Positions 43,686 to 52,268 of a DNA stretch of 64,000 bases are shown here, piece after piece; position 1 is the stretch's first letter; the number at the start of each line of letters is the position of its first letter. Below the pieces are notes generated by a model. That model was given only the letters and a program-made list of their open reading frames with translations. It did not search any database and was not told where the DNA came from. The stretch is from a virus. The position numbers and the translations under genes are program-made. Location of the stretch: IMG/VR virus record IMGVR_UViG_3300007513_000004, positions 159,403 to 223,402 of that record, one strand, 5' to 3'.

Positions 43686-46600
43686 TTATATGACCCCAAC
43701 TTCTATATCTATAAAGATGTAATTTATAGGATAAGCTGGAGAGAACTGTAAAAATACGTTAATCTGTCTTGGGTCAACCTTATCTTGTTCAACCCTAACA
43801 TTCTTATACTGAGTGACCAACCCTTGAGCAATTAGTGCCGACATAATCGAACTAACCCTAGCTCCAACAAGGTTGTTTGTATCTCCGCTTTGTACTCCGC
43901 CTATAAATCCCTTAAGAGAGTTTCTCAAAACTCGTTTAACGGTGTCTCTAATGAAGATAATAGAGATTTCTTCATCCTCAACAAATCCTGATTGACTTGT
44001 TGTTCTGCCTGCCAAAACCTTTCCGCCTCCGGTTACTGGCTCAACAACTGTTGCGCCGACGTTACCAAGGCCATTTAAAATGACAGGTCTAAAAATCTTG
44101 TCTCTGGTTAATGCAAATCCAGATAATGTCTTGTATGTTAACGGAAGAGCTACATTCTGTCTTGCCGATAGCCACCCAGAAGCTGCTGCGGCCATATAAA
44201 ACCCGTGTAGATTAACATTTGTTCCATTTACATTTCTAACAATCGTATCTGGGAACATATAAACACATCTGTTGCTCGTATAGTTATCACTTAGCTTGAA
44301 GTTTACAAGGTCTTCCACATTATCATCAAGAACCTCTTCTGGATCATCTCCCTGAATTCCTTCAAGAATTCCGATATCTTCGACCGCAACCTCTTCTGTT
44401 CCGATTAAAGCAGCGGCTGAAACCCCCATTTGCGCTCCGATAAATGCCACCCTCTCCATCCTGTTTGCAACAGAACTCATGTTCTCACAGTGATTAACTG
44501 TTGCTCTAAAGATTGAAGAAATAGCCTGAGTTGGAAGAGGTACGATGATTTGAGCATCCGCAGCCTCAAGCGCCTCAAGCGCGTTAAACCAATTTGTATC
44601 AAAATAATCTGAATCATTTTCGTCTACATAAGAAATCTTAAGACCATCACCATCCTGAAGAACGCCGCTAGTTACAAGATCTTCATGAAGAAGAAGACAA
44701 GCATCATCAGGGGTGCTAGAAGGATCCTTGATGAAGAAGTTAATATCTTCATATTCAGCCGCAAGAGTTATAGCCTCACCATCGCTGGCCCTCACAACAT
44801 ATGCTTTTGAATCATCTGTTACTGCGCTTATTGTAAGCTCGACCTCATCAACTCCATCATTATCCAGCCCCAGCGCTCCAGAAACCTGCTCTTTACTTGT
44901 TAAAGCCGTTCTGCTATCCCAAGCTTCTCCGGCATTTTCCATGCTTGTAACGACAATTGTCATCCCAACATGTTCTCCGTCAAAATCAAATTCTGGAGTT
45001 GTGAAGTAAAATCCATCATCATCTTCGGCAATTTCGCCTTCGATTCCATTTCCAACAATGTCCTCATCTATATTTACAACCGTATATGAGAAAGCATTAT
45101 CAGAACTTCCTATCCAATTATATTGCTGGATATCTGATTCAAGCTGAGAGTTATAAAAGTCTACTTTATTCGGGAAAACCTGTGTTTCTTCGCCATCTCT
45201 TACAATAAAAATGTTAACCCTAGAGTCTGCATCAGGTCGGCCATTTCTAAGGCCTGTAATTGGTCTTGAGATAACGAACCTAAGATCATCTACTTCGCAA
45301 CCAGATCCACAATCTGGAAATCCACCGACTCCCAAAGAATCTCTTTCTTCTAATAGAGTTGCGGTTGTTCTTCTTGGGATTGCAGGCTTGCATTGAAGCG
45401 CAAGAATTGCTGGCGCCCCATTCTCCATGGCCATCTGTGACCCAAGAGAAAGAGTGTTGTCTTCGCTTGGGTTTCCGTGCTTCGTAAATAATGAATTAGC
45501 ACCTGTAAAAAACTCTGGATCATTAAGATCACCTTCGAAAACATATTTTGCCTCTAAGTTATCGCCCAAAGCTAAAGCTCTTGAGTTTACATCAATATAG
45601 AACTTATCCCCCACCTCGAATGGAACCGCACCCTCTTCTATTCCTAATAGTAAAATTCCATTATTTTCTAACATATGGAATGTAAGGCCTGTGTCTGATA
45701 AACCACCGGTACCCTCTAAGTCTGGAAGGCCTGTACTTTCATCGTCAAGAGCATGAAGTCTAAGCCTTCTGGTTGAAGTAATTGCGCTAACAGTATACCT
45801 GCCTCCATTGGAGTTCGTTCCTGCGCACATCACCACAGTCTTTCCTACATCGCCGCTTGTAAAGCTGCCCTCAGTAGTTGGCGCTCCAGTTGTAGTATTG
45901 TGAAGAACATCCTCATCATCTATCAACAGGTTTGTCGCCCGGATCTCCCAATCCATATCAGTCCAATCGGCGGGGCCAAGACTGTCTGTAGTAAGAGTTA
46001 TTGTTGTGTCTGTTCCATCATATTCTAAATCTTCTATTTCATATCCTGCATAACCATCTATGCATAAAAAGTCTCCCGCCATGGCCTGACCCTGAGTAAC
46101 AATATCGGCACCAGCAACAACAAAAGTATCAGTCGTAGATTCTGTTTCATCCCCACTCTTTAGAGTTGCAGAGCCCTGGGGGAATGCAAGTCCGGAGACA
46201 TCTCCGTAAGCTACAACAAACCCATCTGTGCATTCGTCTGAAGTTCCAGAGATTGCTCCATCTCCACTGGTGTAATATGAACTGTGAAAGGCCATCGGGC
46301 TTCCTGCGGAATCATAAATCTGTCCAGATTCAGACCCTGTAACGCTAAACGTGGCCAGCCCAGGAATGGGATCGCCATTTGAATCTCTTACGACACTTAC
46401 GCATCTTACGGTCCACCTCTCTGCCGGAGCAGAGTCATCAAGTACATCCAGGGTAATAAACGGATCACAACTTGCATCTTCAATGATTGTTCCCGTTCCT
46501 ATATTCATACTTGCTGCAGAATATCCCTTTCCGTCCTGATCGCCAATAGAGGCTCCCTGCAGCTCAATGCATCCTGTTGCAGGATCTAATCTAAAGTCAA

Positions 46601-46928
46601 AGGCTGAATCAAAACCATTTGCATCAATCTCATCTTCCTTTCCAAAAAGAAGAGTTCCGTTTAATCGAAGCTCTGTTCTTCCGCTAACGACAGGAATGTT
46701 TTGAAGCTCAAAAAAGCGCCCATCACCGCTACCGGTGGGGCTGCAATCTGCCGCTCCATCCTCTCCGCCGCCTGCTGCGGCCTGAACAATGGTCTCCTCC
46801 CTGAGGCCTTCGCCCATAACACAAACTATTCTTATTCCGCCTGGGATAGAGACCCCACGGGAAAGAACCCTATCTCTTGCAAATGCTCCAGGCTGAATGA
46901 AACCTGAAATGCCGGGTATATTAGCCAT
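43686..46928 (-). CDS. Contractile tail sheath protein, enlarged with inserted domains
   Basis: The N-terminus (ISGFIQPGAFARDRVLSRGVSIPGG) and the C-terminal ~310 residues identify a sheath. Near 770-1080 are FDTNWFNALEALEAADAQIIVPLPTQ, FYMAAAASGWLSARQNVALPLTYKTLSGF, and the final domain with GGGKVLAGRTTSQSG, IIFIRDTVKRVLRNSLKGFIG and NVFLQFSPAYPINYIFIDIEVGVI. The last strands are those that sheath subunits exchange with neighbours. At 1080 residues it is much longer than T4 gp18 (659). The extra ~450 residues between the ends are acidic beta modules that probably project outward. GGAGGATTTATA precedes the ATG at 46928, a strong ribosome site fitting high expression. It is followed by the tube gene. 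Confidence 0.92.
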   Translation of the reverse strand: MANIPGISGFIQPGAFARDRVLSRGVSIPGGIRIVCVMGEGLREETIVQAAAGGGEDGAADCSPTGSGDGRFFELQNIPVVSGRTELRLNGTLLFGKEDEIDANGFDSAFDFRLDPATGCIELQGASIGDQDGKGYSAASMNIGTGTIIEDASCDPFITLDVLDDSAPAERWTVRCVSVVRDSNGDPIPGLATFSVTGSESGQIYDSAGSPMAFHSSYYTSGDGAISGTSDECTDGFVVAYGDVSGLAFPQGSATLKSGDETESTTDTFVVAGADIVTQGQAMAGDFLCIDGYAGYEIEDLEYDGTDTTITLTTDSLGPADWTDMDWEIRATNLLIDDEDVLHNTTTGAPTTEGSFTSGDVGKTVVMCAGTNSNGGRYTVSAITSTRRLRLHALDDESTGLPDLEGTGGLSDTGLTFHMLENNGILLLGIEEGAVPFEVGDKFYIDVNSRALALGDNLEAKYVFEGDLNDPEFFTGANSLFTKHGNPSEDNTLSLGSQMAMENGAPAILALQCKPAIPRRTTATLLEERDSLGVGGFPDCGSGCEVDDLRFVISRPITGLRNGRPDADSRVNIFIVRDGEETQVFPNKVDFYNSQLESDIQQYNWIGSSDNAFSYTVVNIDEDIVGNGIEGEIAEDDDGFYFTTPEFDFDGEHVGMTIVVTSMENAGEAWDSRTALTSKEQVSGALGLDNDGVDEVELTISAVTDDSKAYVVRASDGEAITLAAEYEDINFFIKDPSSTPDDACLLLHEDLVTSGVLQDGDGLKISYVDENDSDYFDTNWFNALEALEAADAQIIVPLPTQAISSIFRATVNHCENMSSVANRMERVAFIGAQMGVSAAALIGTEEVAVEDIGILEGIQGDDPEEVLDDNVEDLVNFKLSDNYTSNRCVYMFPDTIVRNVNGTNVNLHGFYMAAAASGWLSARQNVALPLTYKTLSGFALTRDKIFRPVILNGLGNVGATVVEPVTGGGKVLAGRTTSQSGFVEDEEISIIFIRDTVKRVLRNSLKGFIGGVQSGDTNNLVGARVSSIMSALIAQGLVTQYKNVRVEQDKVDPRQINVFLQFSPAYPINYIFIDIEVGVI

Positions 46929-47000
46929 TTATAAATCCTCCACGCTTGCGATAACTCACCAAATTATTTATTATTAGTAGTTTCATTTTTCTATAATCTT

Positions 47001-47810
47001 TTAAAAAATTTCTGTTAATTCAATGATATCATCGAACCTACTAGACAGAACATCTGCCTCAGTTTTAACTCCTGGAATTGGATGCCACGTCGGCTGAATA
47101 CTAAATGCTATTTTTTCAACAACATTTTCAATCGGAATCTCAACCCTCCACTCGGAAAAAGTACTTAAACTAATGCTTGTGTTATATACATAGTCATTAG
47201 CATACGGCTCCGCTGCTTCTGCGCCAATTCTTAATTGACTTACAAATAAACCATTTGCCCTTAGCTCATTCCATAGCACATACTGTATTGCCATTGAAAC
47301 TATATCAACCAATTCTTCCAATTCACTTTGACTTTCAGAATGAATTCCCAATTCGAAACCTAACTCCCAACGTCCTGCGTAAACCCTATGAGTGGGAGTG
47401 CTAACAAGCCTTCTTGCGCCATAATCCGTCTCTACCATATCGGTTCTATACTTATAAGTCATATTTTGATTAAAAGACACTGGCTTATAAGATCCGCCGC
47501 TTGACTTTACAACAATTGCTGGAAAAAACTTAACTTCATATCTGTATGCATCACTTATCAATATTTTAGTGGTAAACTCTGAGTCTACATCAATGCCTGT
47601 TTGGTCTGGAGTCAAAGGATAACCATATTCATCATCTCGATATGTAAAGATGGAATCATTTCTAAAGACATTTCTCAAACCATCAATCAATAATGTTTTA
47701 GGATGTACTATTGCTGTTTGCTGAACAATATAGTTATCAGTGAAAAAACTTGAATAAACAACATGATCGCCATTAAGGCCAGATCCTGGTAAATTCTGTT
47801 CGTCAATCAT
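47001..47810 (-). CDS. Probable tail completion/terminator-like protein
   Basis: The 269-residue product is not one that I can assign from sequence alone. It begins with a loop-rich stretch, then NYIVQQTAIVHPKTLLIDGLRNVFRND, a beta section (YRYEVKFFPAIVVKSSGG), THRVYAGRWELGFELGIHSESQSELEELVDIVSMAIQYVLW and a strand pair (WRVEIPIENVVEKIAFSI). The alternation of a pre-helix strand, long helix and C-terminal strands resembles tail terminator or neck proteins. Its place immediately upstream of the sheath fits, since head-completion and tail-terminator genes commonly lie there. The ATG overlaps the previous stop by 4 bases (ATGA). Function is inferred from context. Confidence 0.5.
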   Translation of the reverse strand: MIDEQNLPGSGLNGDHVVYSSFFTDNYIVQQTAIVHPKTLLIDGLRNVFRNDSIFTYRDDEYGYPLTPDQTGIDVDSEFTTKILISDAYRYEVKFFPAIVVKSSGGSYKPVSFNQNMTYKYRTDMVETDYGARRLVSTPTHRVYAGRWELGFELGIHSESQSELEELVDIVSMAIQYVLWNELRANGLFVSQLRIGAEAAEPYANDYVYNTSISLSTFSEWRVEIPIENVVEKIAFSIQPTWHPIPGVKTEADVLSSRFDDIIELTEIF

Positions 47811-48151
47811 TTCTTATAATCCCTAAACTGTAACGGTAAATATTTCAAGTCTTCGATACTGGAGGCTTGTTCACAAAAATGTTTAATCTCTCTAACATAC
47901 TTATCTAACTTTTCTTTATTTTTTAAATCATCAGCATCGAGTATAATAGTTTTTTTGAACATTAACTCTGTAACAATCTCACCATTATTAGCATCTAAAT
48001 TACCAGAAACCATCTCTATAGAATTATTGTCAGAAACGATATTAACGCTTCGACTCATTTCTTTCTTAAGAAAATCAGATAGATTTTGAATCGTTCGTTC
48101 TAGAATATTATTCTTTCTTCTTTTTTTACTAAAAATTTTAACAGCAAACAT
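47807..48151 (-). CDS. Small protein of unknown function upstream of the sheath
   Basis: The product is 114 residues from the ATG at 48151. The frame can also begin one codon earlier with GTG at 48154, but the ATG gives better spacing from GAGG. The basic N-terminus (KIFSKKRRKNN) is followed by a helix (ILERTIQNLSDFLKKEMS), a strand pair around ELMFKKTIILDADDL and a helical C-terminus (KLDKYVREIKHFCEQ). No family is recognised. The stop overlaps the next ATG (ATGA), so it is co-translated with the putative tail-completion gene. Its compact strand-helix layout is compatible with a neck or assembly factor, which is a guess. Confidence 0.5.
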   Translation of the reverse strand: MFAVKIFSKKRRKNNILERTIQNLSDFLKKEMSRSVNIVSDNNSIEMVSGNLDANNGEIVTELMFKKTIILDADDLKNKEKLDKYVREIKHFCEQASSIEDLKYLPLQFRDYKK

Positions 48152-48630
48152 CACCTTACCTCGTAGTCAGAAATATCATCAGCCAAATCTATCACTATGT
48201 TTATTGGCTTGAATTTCTTATGAATATATTCTACTCCGTATTTTCCCGAAGGCAATCTTACTTCCCAATATCCGTCACTATTGGTTTTTGCATTTTTAAC
48301 AAGCTTGTTATTTCCATCGTAAACATTAACTATAACATCATAAATTGGAACCTTGGACTTGTTAACAATAAATCCATGTGTTTTTATATTTCCCAAAACT
48401 AATCTATCAACCTTTTGCTGTTTTTGTGTAGGCCGATTTGAAGAAGGCTCCTTAATTACGGGAGAAGCAGTCACTGCTGCGGCTGCATTTTTATTAAGTT
48501 TTGAAACTTTATTGCTTAAGAGTTTTACATTATCATCTACAACCTGCACTCGTTTATCAAGGGTTTCCAATTTATCTAAAATTTCATAAATAGCATCTAT
48601 GGCCGATTGTTCTTTTGTCTTAGACATCAC
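48151..48630 (-). CDS. Coiled-coil protein with carboxypeptidase-regulatory-like beta domain
   Basis: The 159-residue protein has a parallel-type coiled coil in the first ~55 residues (IYEILDKLETLDKRVQVVDDNVKLLSNKVSKLNK), a short Ala/Pro linker, and a C-terminal ~80-residue beta-sandwich of the carboxypeptidase-regulatory/Cna-B-like type: TKHGFIVNKSKVPIYDVIVNVYDGN-like start, then ANSDGYWEVRLPSGKYGVEYIHKKF-like turn, with the D-G-x-[WY] and L-P-x-G-x-Y motifs. Motif wording is approximate except for SDGYWEVRLPSGKYGVEY. Such domains decorate virions and often bind sugars. The coiled coil suggests a trimer. It lies 5 bases after the 1207-aa fibre and overlaps the next gene, so it is probably a minor appendage or a fibre connector. 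Confidence 0.6.
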   Translation of the reverse strand: MMSKTKEQSAIDAIYEILDKLETLDKRVQVVDDNVKLLSNKVSKLNKNAAAAVTASPVIKEPSSNRPTQKQQKVDRLVLGNIKTHGFIVNKSKVPIYDVIVNVYDGNNKLVKNAKTNSDGYWEVRLPSGKYGVEYIHKKFKPINIVIDLADDISDYEVR

Positions 48631-48635
48631 TCCTC

Positions 48636-51600
48636 CTAGTAATCATCATCTGATACGTTATTCGCCTCTACGTACCCATAGAATGTAGAGTTGTTCAGTC
48701 CAGACTCAGCCCCAATACCATAAGGGCCAGTCGTTTGGTCTGTTACATTTATTGAAATGTTTCCATTTATAATAACATTATTAACGTAGCTGCCGCCATC
48801 CCAATAAATAGCCCCGTCGCCCCAGCCTATAGAATCAAAAAAACAATCTTTTACAATCAAATTGCCGAAATATAGCCCAGAACCACGGCCCTGCCTAACA
48901 GCCCACTCCCATGGCTCAGCGTCATTTACACTAGTCCGTGTTCCATTGTCAATTCCTATACAATTTATTTTAGAAAGCCTAAAAGTAGCCTCTGGAGAGC
49001 TGGTTGAGCTTCCAGTGCTAGATATTTCTTGAGCTACTTCAACAATAGAGCCTCGGTCTGTAAAGGATTCATGCTGTTTATATGTAAAACTTTCAAGCGT
49101 TACTCCATAAACTATATCCTCAGAAGAAGATCTGTTTCCGGGCTCTCCTCCTCCTATATAAATTAACACACTTTGATCAGCAGAACTTCCACCGACCAGC
49201 AGCTCTCCGCTTCGCTGTATTATAGTGTTTGGCCCAGCGCCGCTAAGTATCAAGTCAAAATCAATAATAATTGTTTCAGAAACATTATATGTCCCTTCTT
49301 TTAGAAAAATATTTGGGGTTCCCATTTTTGGAAATAATTTTGAAAACATTCTCGCATAATCTACGGCAGCCTTAATATCTGTAAAGTGTCCAAACCTTTG
49401 ATCATTGGCAACCGTTATATCACCAATAAGCTTATGGTCAATATGATCTATAAACAATCTAAGATCTGTTACCGTTGTTGTCTCCCCAGAAGTATCTACT
49501 TCCACATAAGCAAGATTTGCTACGGCCTGACCCGCAAATGGCGACACATACTCTGCACCAGCACCTGCTCGATCAACCTCGTTTTCAACAATAATACATC
49601 CACTTCCATCCAAAGCTATATAAAAATTATCTGTATCATTATAATCCTCAACACCCCCATCGTATTTGTAAACAAGATCTGTAACTCCCAAGTATTCAAA
49701 CCTTACACCGTTTACTACTGCAACTCCTGGGTTTATAGTTATCTTGCATGTACTGCTATCCACATATGTAATGCTATCTATATCTGTAGCTCGAATTACT
49801 CCGCTTGTTCTTAATTCATTTCTTGGACCCTGTATGTATCTTTCAAGAAATGCTTCTCCAATGATTGTATCATCAACAGTTCCTGTGATTCTTTTGTTCC
49901 TTACAGTCGGAACTGCTCCACCGGTTTCAGATGCAGATCCTAAAATAAATCCAAAATCAGCCGAATAAACCCCTCTGCACAAATGCAACACGCTACTTGG
50001 AAGATCATCATAGCCTATTAACACCGATGTCTGTTCTGAAAGTGGCGGGCCTGATGCTAAAACCTCCAAAACTATATACGACATCTTATCTCTGGAAAAA
50101 ACCTTATATTCTCCGGTTGCACCCACAAAGGTCTCCTCCCCCTCACTCCCCGGCGTCACATCATAAGGGGGCGTTGTAGACTCTCCAACCGTGGTTCCCA
50201 AATAAGCCATACCATCGGTTGTTACTGTTACAACATAAATATCATCCGCTTGAATAAAGCCTCCTGACACATCTGAAACAATGGCATAAAATCCGGCTGT
50301 TTCAATATGCCTTACAGTGTCTAGTTTCTTTTTATAAAAAATATCTTTATTTTGATCAACGAATACATCAAACATAATAAGACCATCGGTCTCAAGAAAC
50401 TCCATCTCTCCGATTGGGGCTGTACACCTTATTACAAAAACTGAAGAATCATCCGAAATCTCCCCTTGTAATGCTGGAGTTCCAGATGTAGGATCCAATA
50501 TTATTGTATTTGCAGATACATTACGAATTCTGAAAGTACCATCGTCTCCAGATTCTGTAGAGCCGTCAATTACACATAAATCACCAGTTCTAATATCATC
50601 TGCTATAAAGTCTGTAGATACAGAGCTCAAATACATTGTTCCTGCAGCAATAAGTATAGAGTCATCTCCATACTTCTTTATCTTTCCAAAATCTTCTAAA
50701 AGTCTTCCATTAATATGATAAGCGTTTCCCCCAGAGCCTTCAACCTCTCTGTCCAAAAGATATGATAGCCCCAAGACTTCTGCCGCATCAGTTGTTGCTG
50801 CGACCAATTTGATTGTTCTGTTTTTAGAATCTTCTGCAAAGCTTGGCAAAACGTGCGTAATTGCCAACTCATAACATCTTAATGATCTTATCTTATATGC
50901 AAAAATGTTTAAGTTATTAGCTACAGCATAATCATTTATTTTAAAAACAATTGTATCAAGATTTTGAATATCAAAGTCTTCATCATAAACTGTTATCTCA
51001 ACTGTATCTCCTCCGTCTATTTCCAAGGCAATCATATCAGCCACGCCATCTTCAAGACTCGTTGGCTTTATTCCGGACGATATAATTGTTGCTGCATTCG
51101 GAAGGGCCACTTGAACATCTGGCGTATTAGATTTATCGTATCTAGGTCTAACGCTACAGTTTAATCCATTCTCATTATAATTTACAAATTGATTTTTAGT
51201 TATCTTAGCCGTCGTTCCTTCTTCAATCTCATTTACTGGACCGCCAAATATCATTACATAATCTACATCACCTTCGTCGGTCAATGCTACAGATGCAATT
51301 AAATATTCTGTATTATCTTCTTCAAACGAAGAATCTACAACGGAAAGTATATCAAAAGGCTTTGGGGCGGTCGTTGGTGTTGGCGGGGTTGAAAAAGATA
51401 CTTTAGATGTGCTTTTATCATTTGGACCATCATAAATTATTTCGCTGGCCTCTGTCAGCAGCGTGCCTATCTCATTCCCCTCCCAGGCATTATAGGAAGA
51501 ACCCGTTCTTATTATTCCATTCGAATTGAAGTTAAGATTTGAATTTCTGAGCCCCTCTCCTTCCAATTCTGCTAAATCATCAATGGCTCCTTGAACACTT

Positions 51601-52259
51601 GATGAGCTAATTAAATCTGAAGTTTCTTCATTGCTATAATATATCTGTCCCGCAATATGAGAATTATTATTTGCGCCTATACTTTCACCGGTATAGTTCA
51701 TATGAGCATTATAAATTTCTTCCAAAATCTCCTGAAGAGTTCCCTCTCCAAGAGCCATCGTTGCATCGGAAGACTCCTCAGCCTCCGCTGCTTCTACGGC
51801 TATTGCTTTGGCATAATGTCTATTTATAGCATCATCATGAACGTGTGCCGAAACAATCGCATTAAGCTCTTCAAGGGTTATAATAAACGCATCTAATCTG
51901 TTGTCCAAAATAGAAATTTGATCTTGCAGCAAATGAGTTGGAAAGTTTAATCGTAATTTGCTTTCATTAATTGCCGCGACTTTTGATACGTCTGTATCTG
52001 TAACAGGGCCTGAAAGAACATTCGATCTATCCAAAGCTTCTTTTAATATATTTCCATTTTCATCCAAAGCATTTGACAGCCTTGCCGAAACGGTATTTCC
52101 GGTTGCTCCTTGCGGATTTATACCCAGAGCCTTTTCAATATTAAATATTGCAGACCTAAGACTATTAAACACATCAGAGCCTATCTCGGTAATATTATCT
52201 CTAATTACCGGGATCTCTACTGATGTATCTAATTCATTTGGATATTTTGATTTTGGCAC
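48636..52259 (-). CDS. Beta-helix fibre protein, shorter paralogue
   Basis: This 1207-residue fibre starts with GTG at 52259 (GAGGATAAC ahead). Its first ~130 residues are nearly the same as those of the upstream 1970-aa gene (PKSKYPNELDTS, GINPQGA-GNTVS, NGNILKEALDR, AAINESKLRLN), so they share a virion anchor. Later segments are also homologous (HVH and NRH motifs, SVQGAIDDL). A small beta module lies near 555-585 (TGDLCVIDGSTE, DDGTFRI). From about 956 to the end is a right-handed beta-helix of pectate-lyase type (FTDIKAAVDYARMFSKLFP, NIFLKEGTYNVSETIII, LILSGAGPNTII). It stops in the helix region and lacks the long C-terminus of its paralogue. It may bind or cleave a host polysaccharide; no catalytic residues were identified. 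Confidence 0.8.
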   Translation of the reverse strand: MPKSKYPNELDTSVEIPVIRDNITEIGSDVFNSLRSAIFNIEKALGINPQGATGNTVSARLSNALDENGNILKEALDRSNVLSGPVTDTDVSKVAAINESKLRLNFPTHLLQDQISILDNRLDAFIITLEELNAIVSAHVHDDAINRHYAKAIAVEAAEAEESSDATMALGEGTLQEILEEIYNAHMNYTGESIGANNNSHIAGQIYYSNEETSDLISSSSVQGAIDDLAELEGEGLRNSNLNFNSNGIIRTGSSYNAWEGNEIGTLLTEASEIIYDGPNDKSTSKVSFSTPPTPTTAPKPFDILSVVDSSFEEDNTEYLIASVALTDEGDVDYVMIFGGPVNEIEEGTTAKITKNQFVNYNENGLNCSVRPRYDKSNTPDVQVALPNAATIISSGIKPTSLEDGVADMIALEIDGGDTVEITVYDEDFDIQNLDTIVFKINDYAVANNLNIFAYKIRSLRCYELAITHVLPSFAEDSKNRTIKLVAATTDAAEVLGLSYLLDREVEGSGGNAYHINGRLLEDFGKIKKYGDDSILIAAGTMYLSSVSTDFIADDIRTGDLCVIDGSTESGDDGTFRIRNVSANTIILDPTSGTPALQGEISDDSSVFVIRCTAPIGEMEFLETDGLIMFDVFVDQNKDIFYKKKLDTVRHIETAGFYAIVSDVSGGFIQADDIYVVTVTTDGMAYLGTTVGESTTPPYDVTPGSEGEETFVGATGEYKVFSRDKMSYIVLEVLASGPPLSEQTSVLIGYDDLPSSVLHLCRGVYSADFGFILGSASETGGAVPTVRNKRITGTVDDTIIGEAFLERYIQGPRNELRTSGVIRATDIDSITYVDSSTCKITINPGVAVVNGVRFEYLGVTDLVYKYDGGVEDYNDTDNFYIALDGSGCIIVENEVDRAGAGAEYVSPFAGQAVANLAYVEVDTSGETTTVTDLRLFIDHIDHKLIGDITVANDQRFGHFTDIKAAVDYARMFSKLFPKMGTPNIFLKEGTYNVSETIIIDFDLILSGAGPNTIIQRSGELLVGGSSADQSVLIYIGGGEPGNRSSSEDIVYGVTLESFTYKQHESFTDRGSIVEVAQEISSTGSSTSSPEATFRLSKINCIGIDNGTRTSVNDAEPWEWAVRQGRGSGLYFGNLIVKDCFFDSIGWGDGAIYWDGGSYVNNVIINGNISINVTDQTTGPYGIGAESGLNNSTFYGYVEANNVSDDDY

Positions 52260-52268
52260 GTTATCCTC

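Noticed and set aside
46955-46975. AATAATAAATAA upstream of the sheath as a late promoter
   Set aside because: It differs from TATAAATA and is within what is expected in AT-rich gaps.
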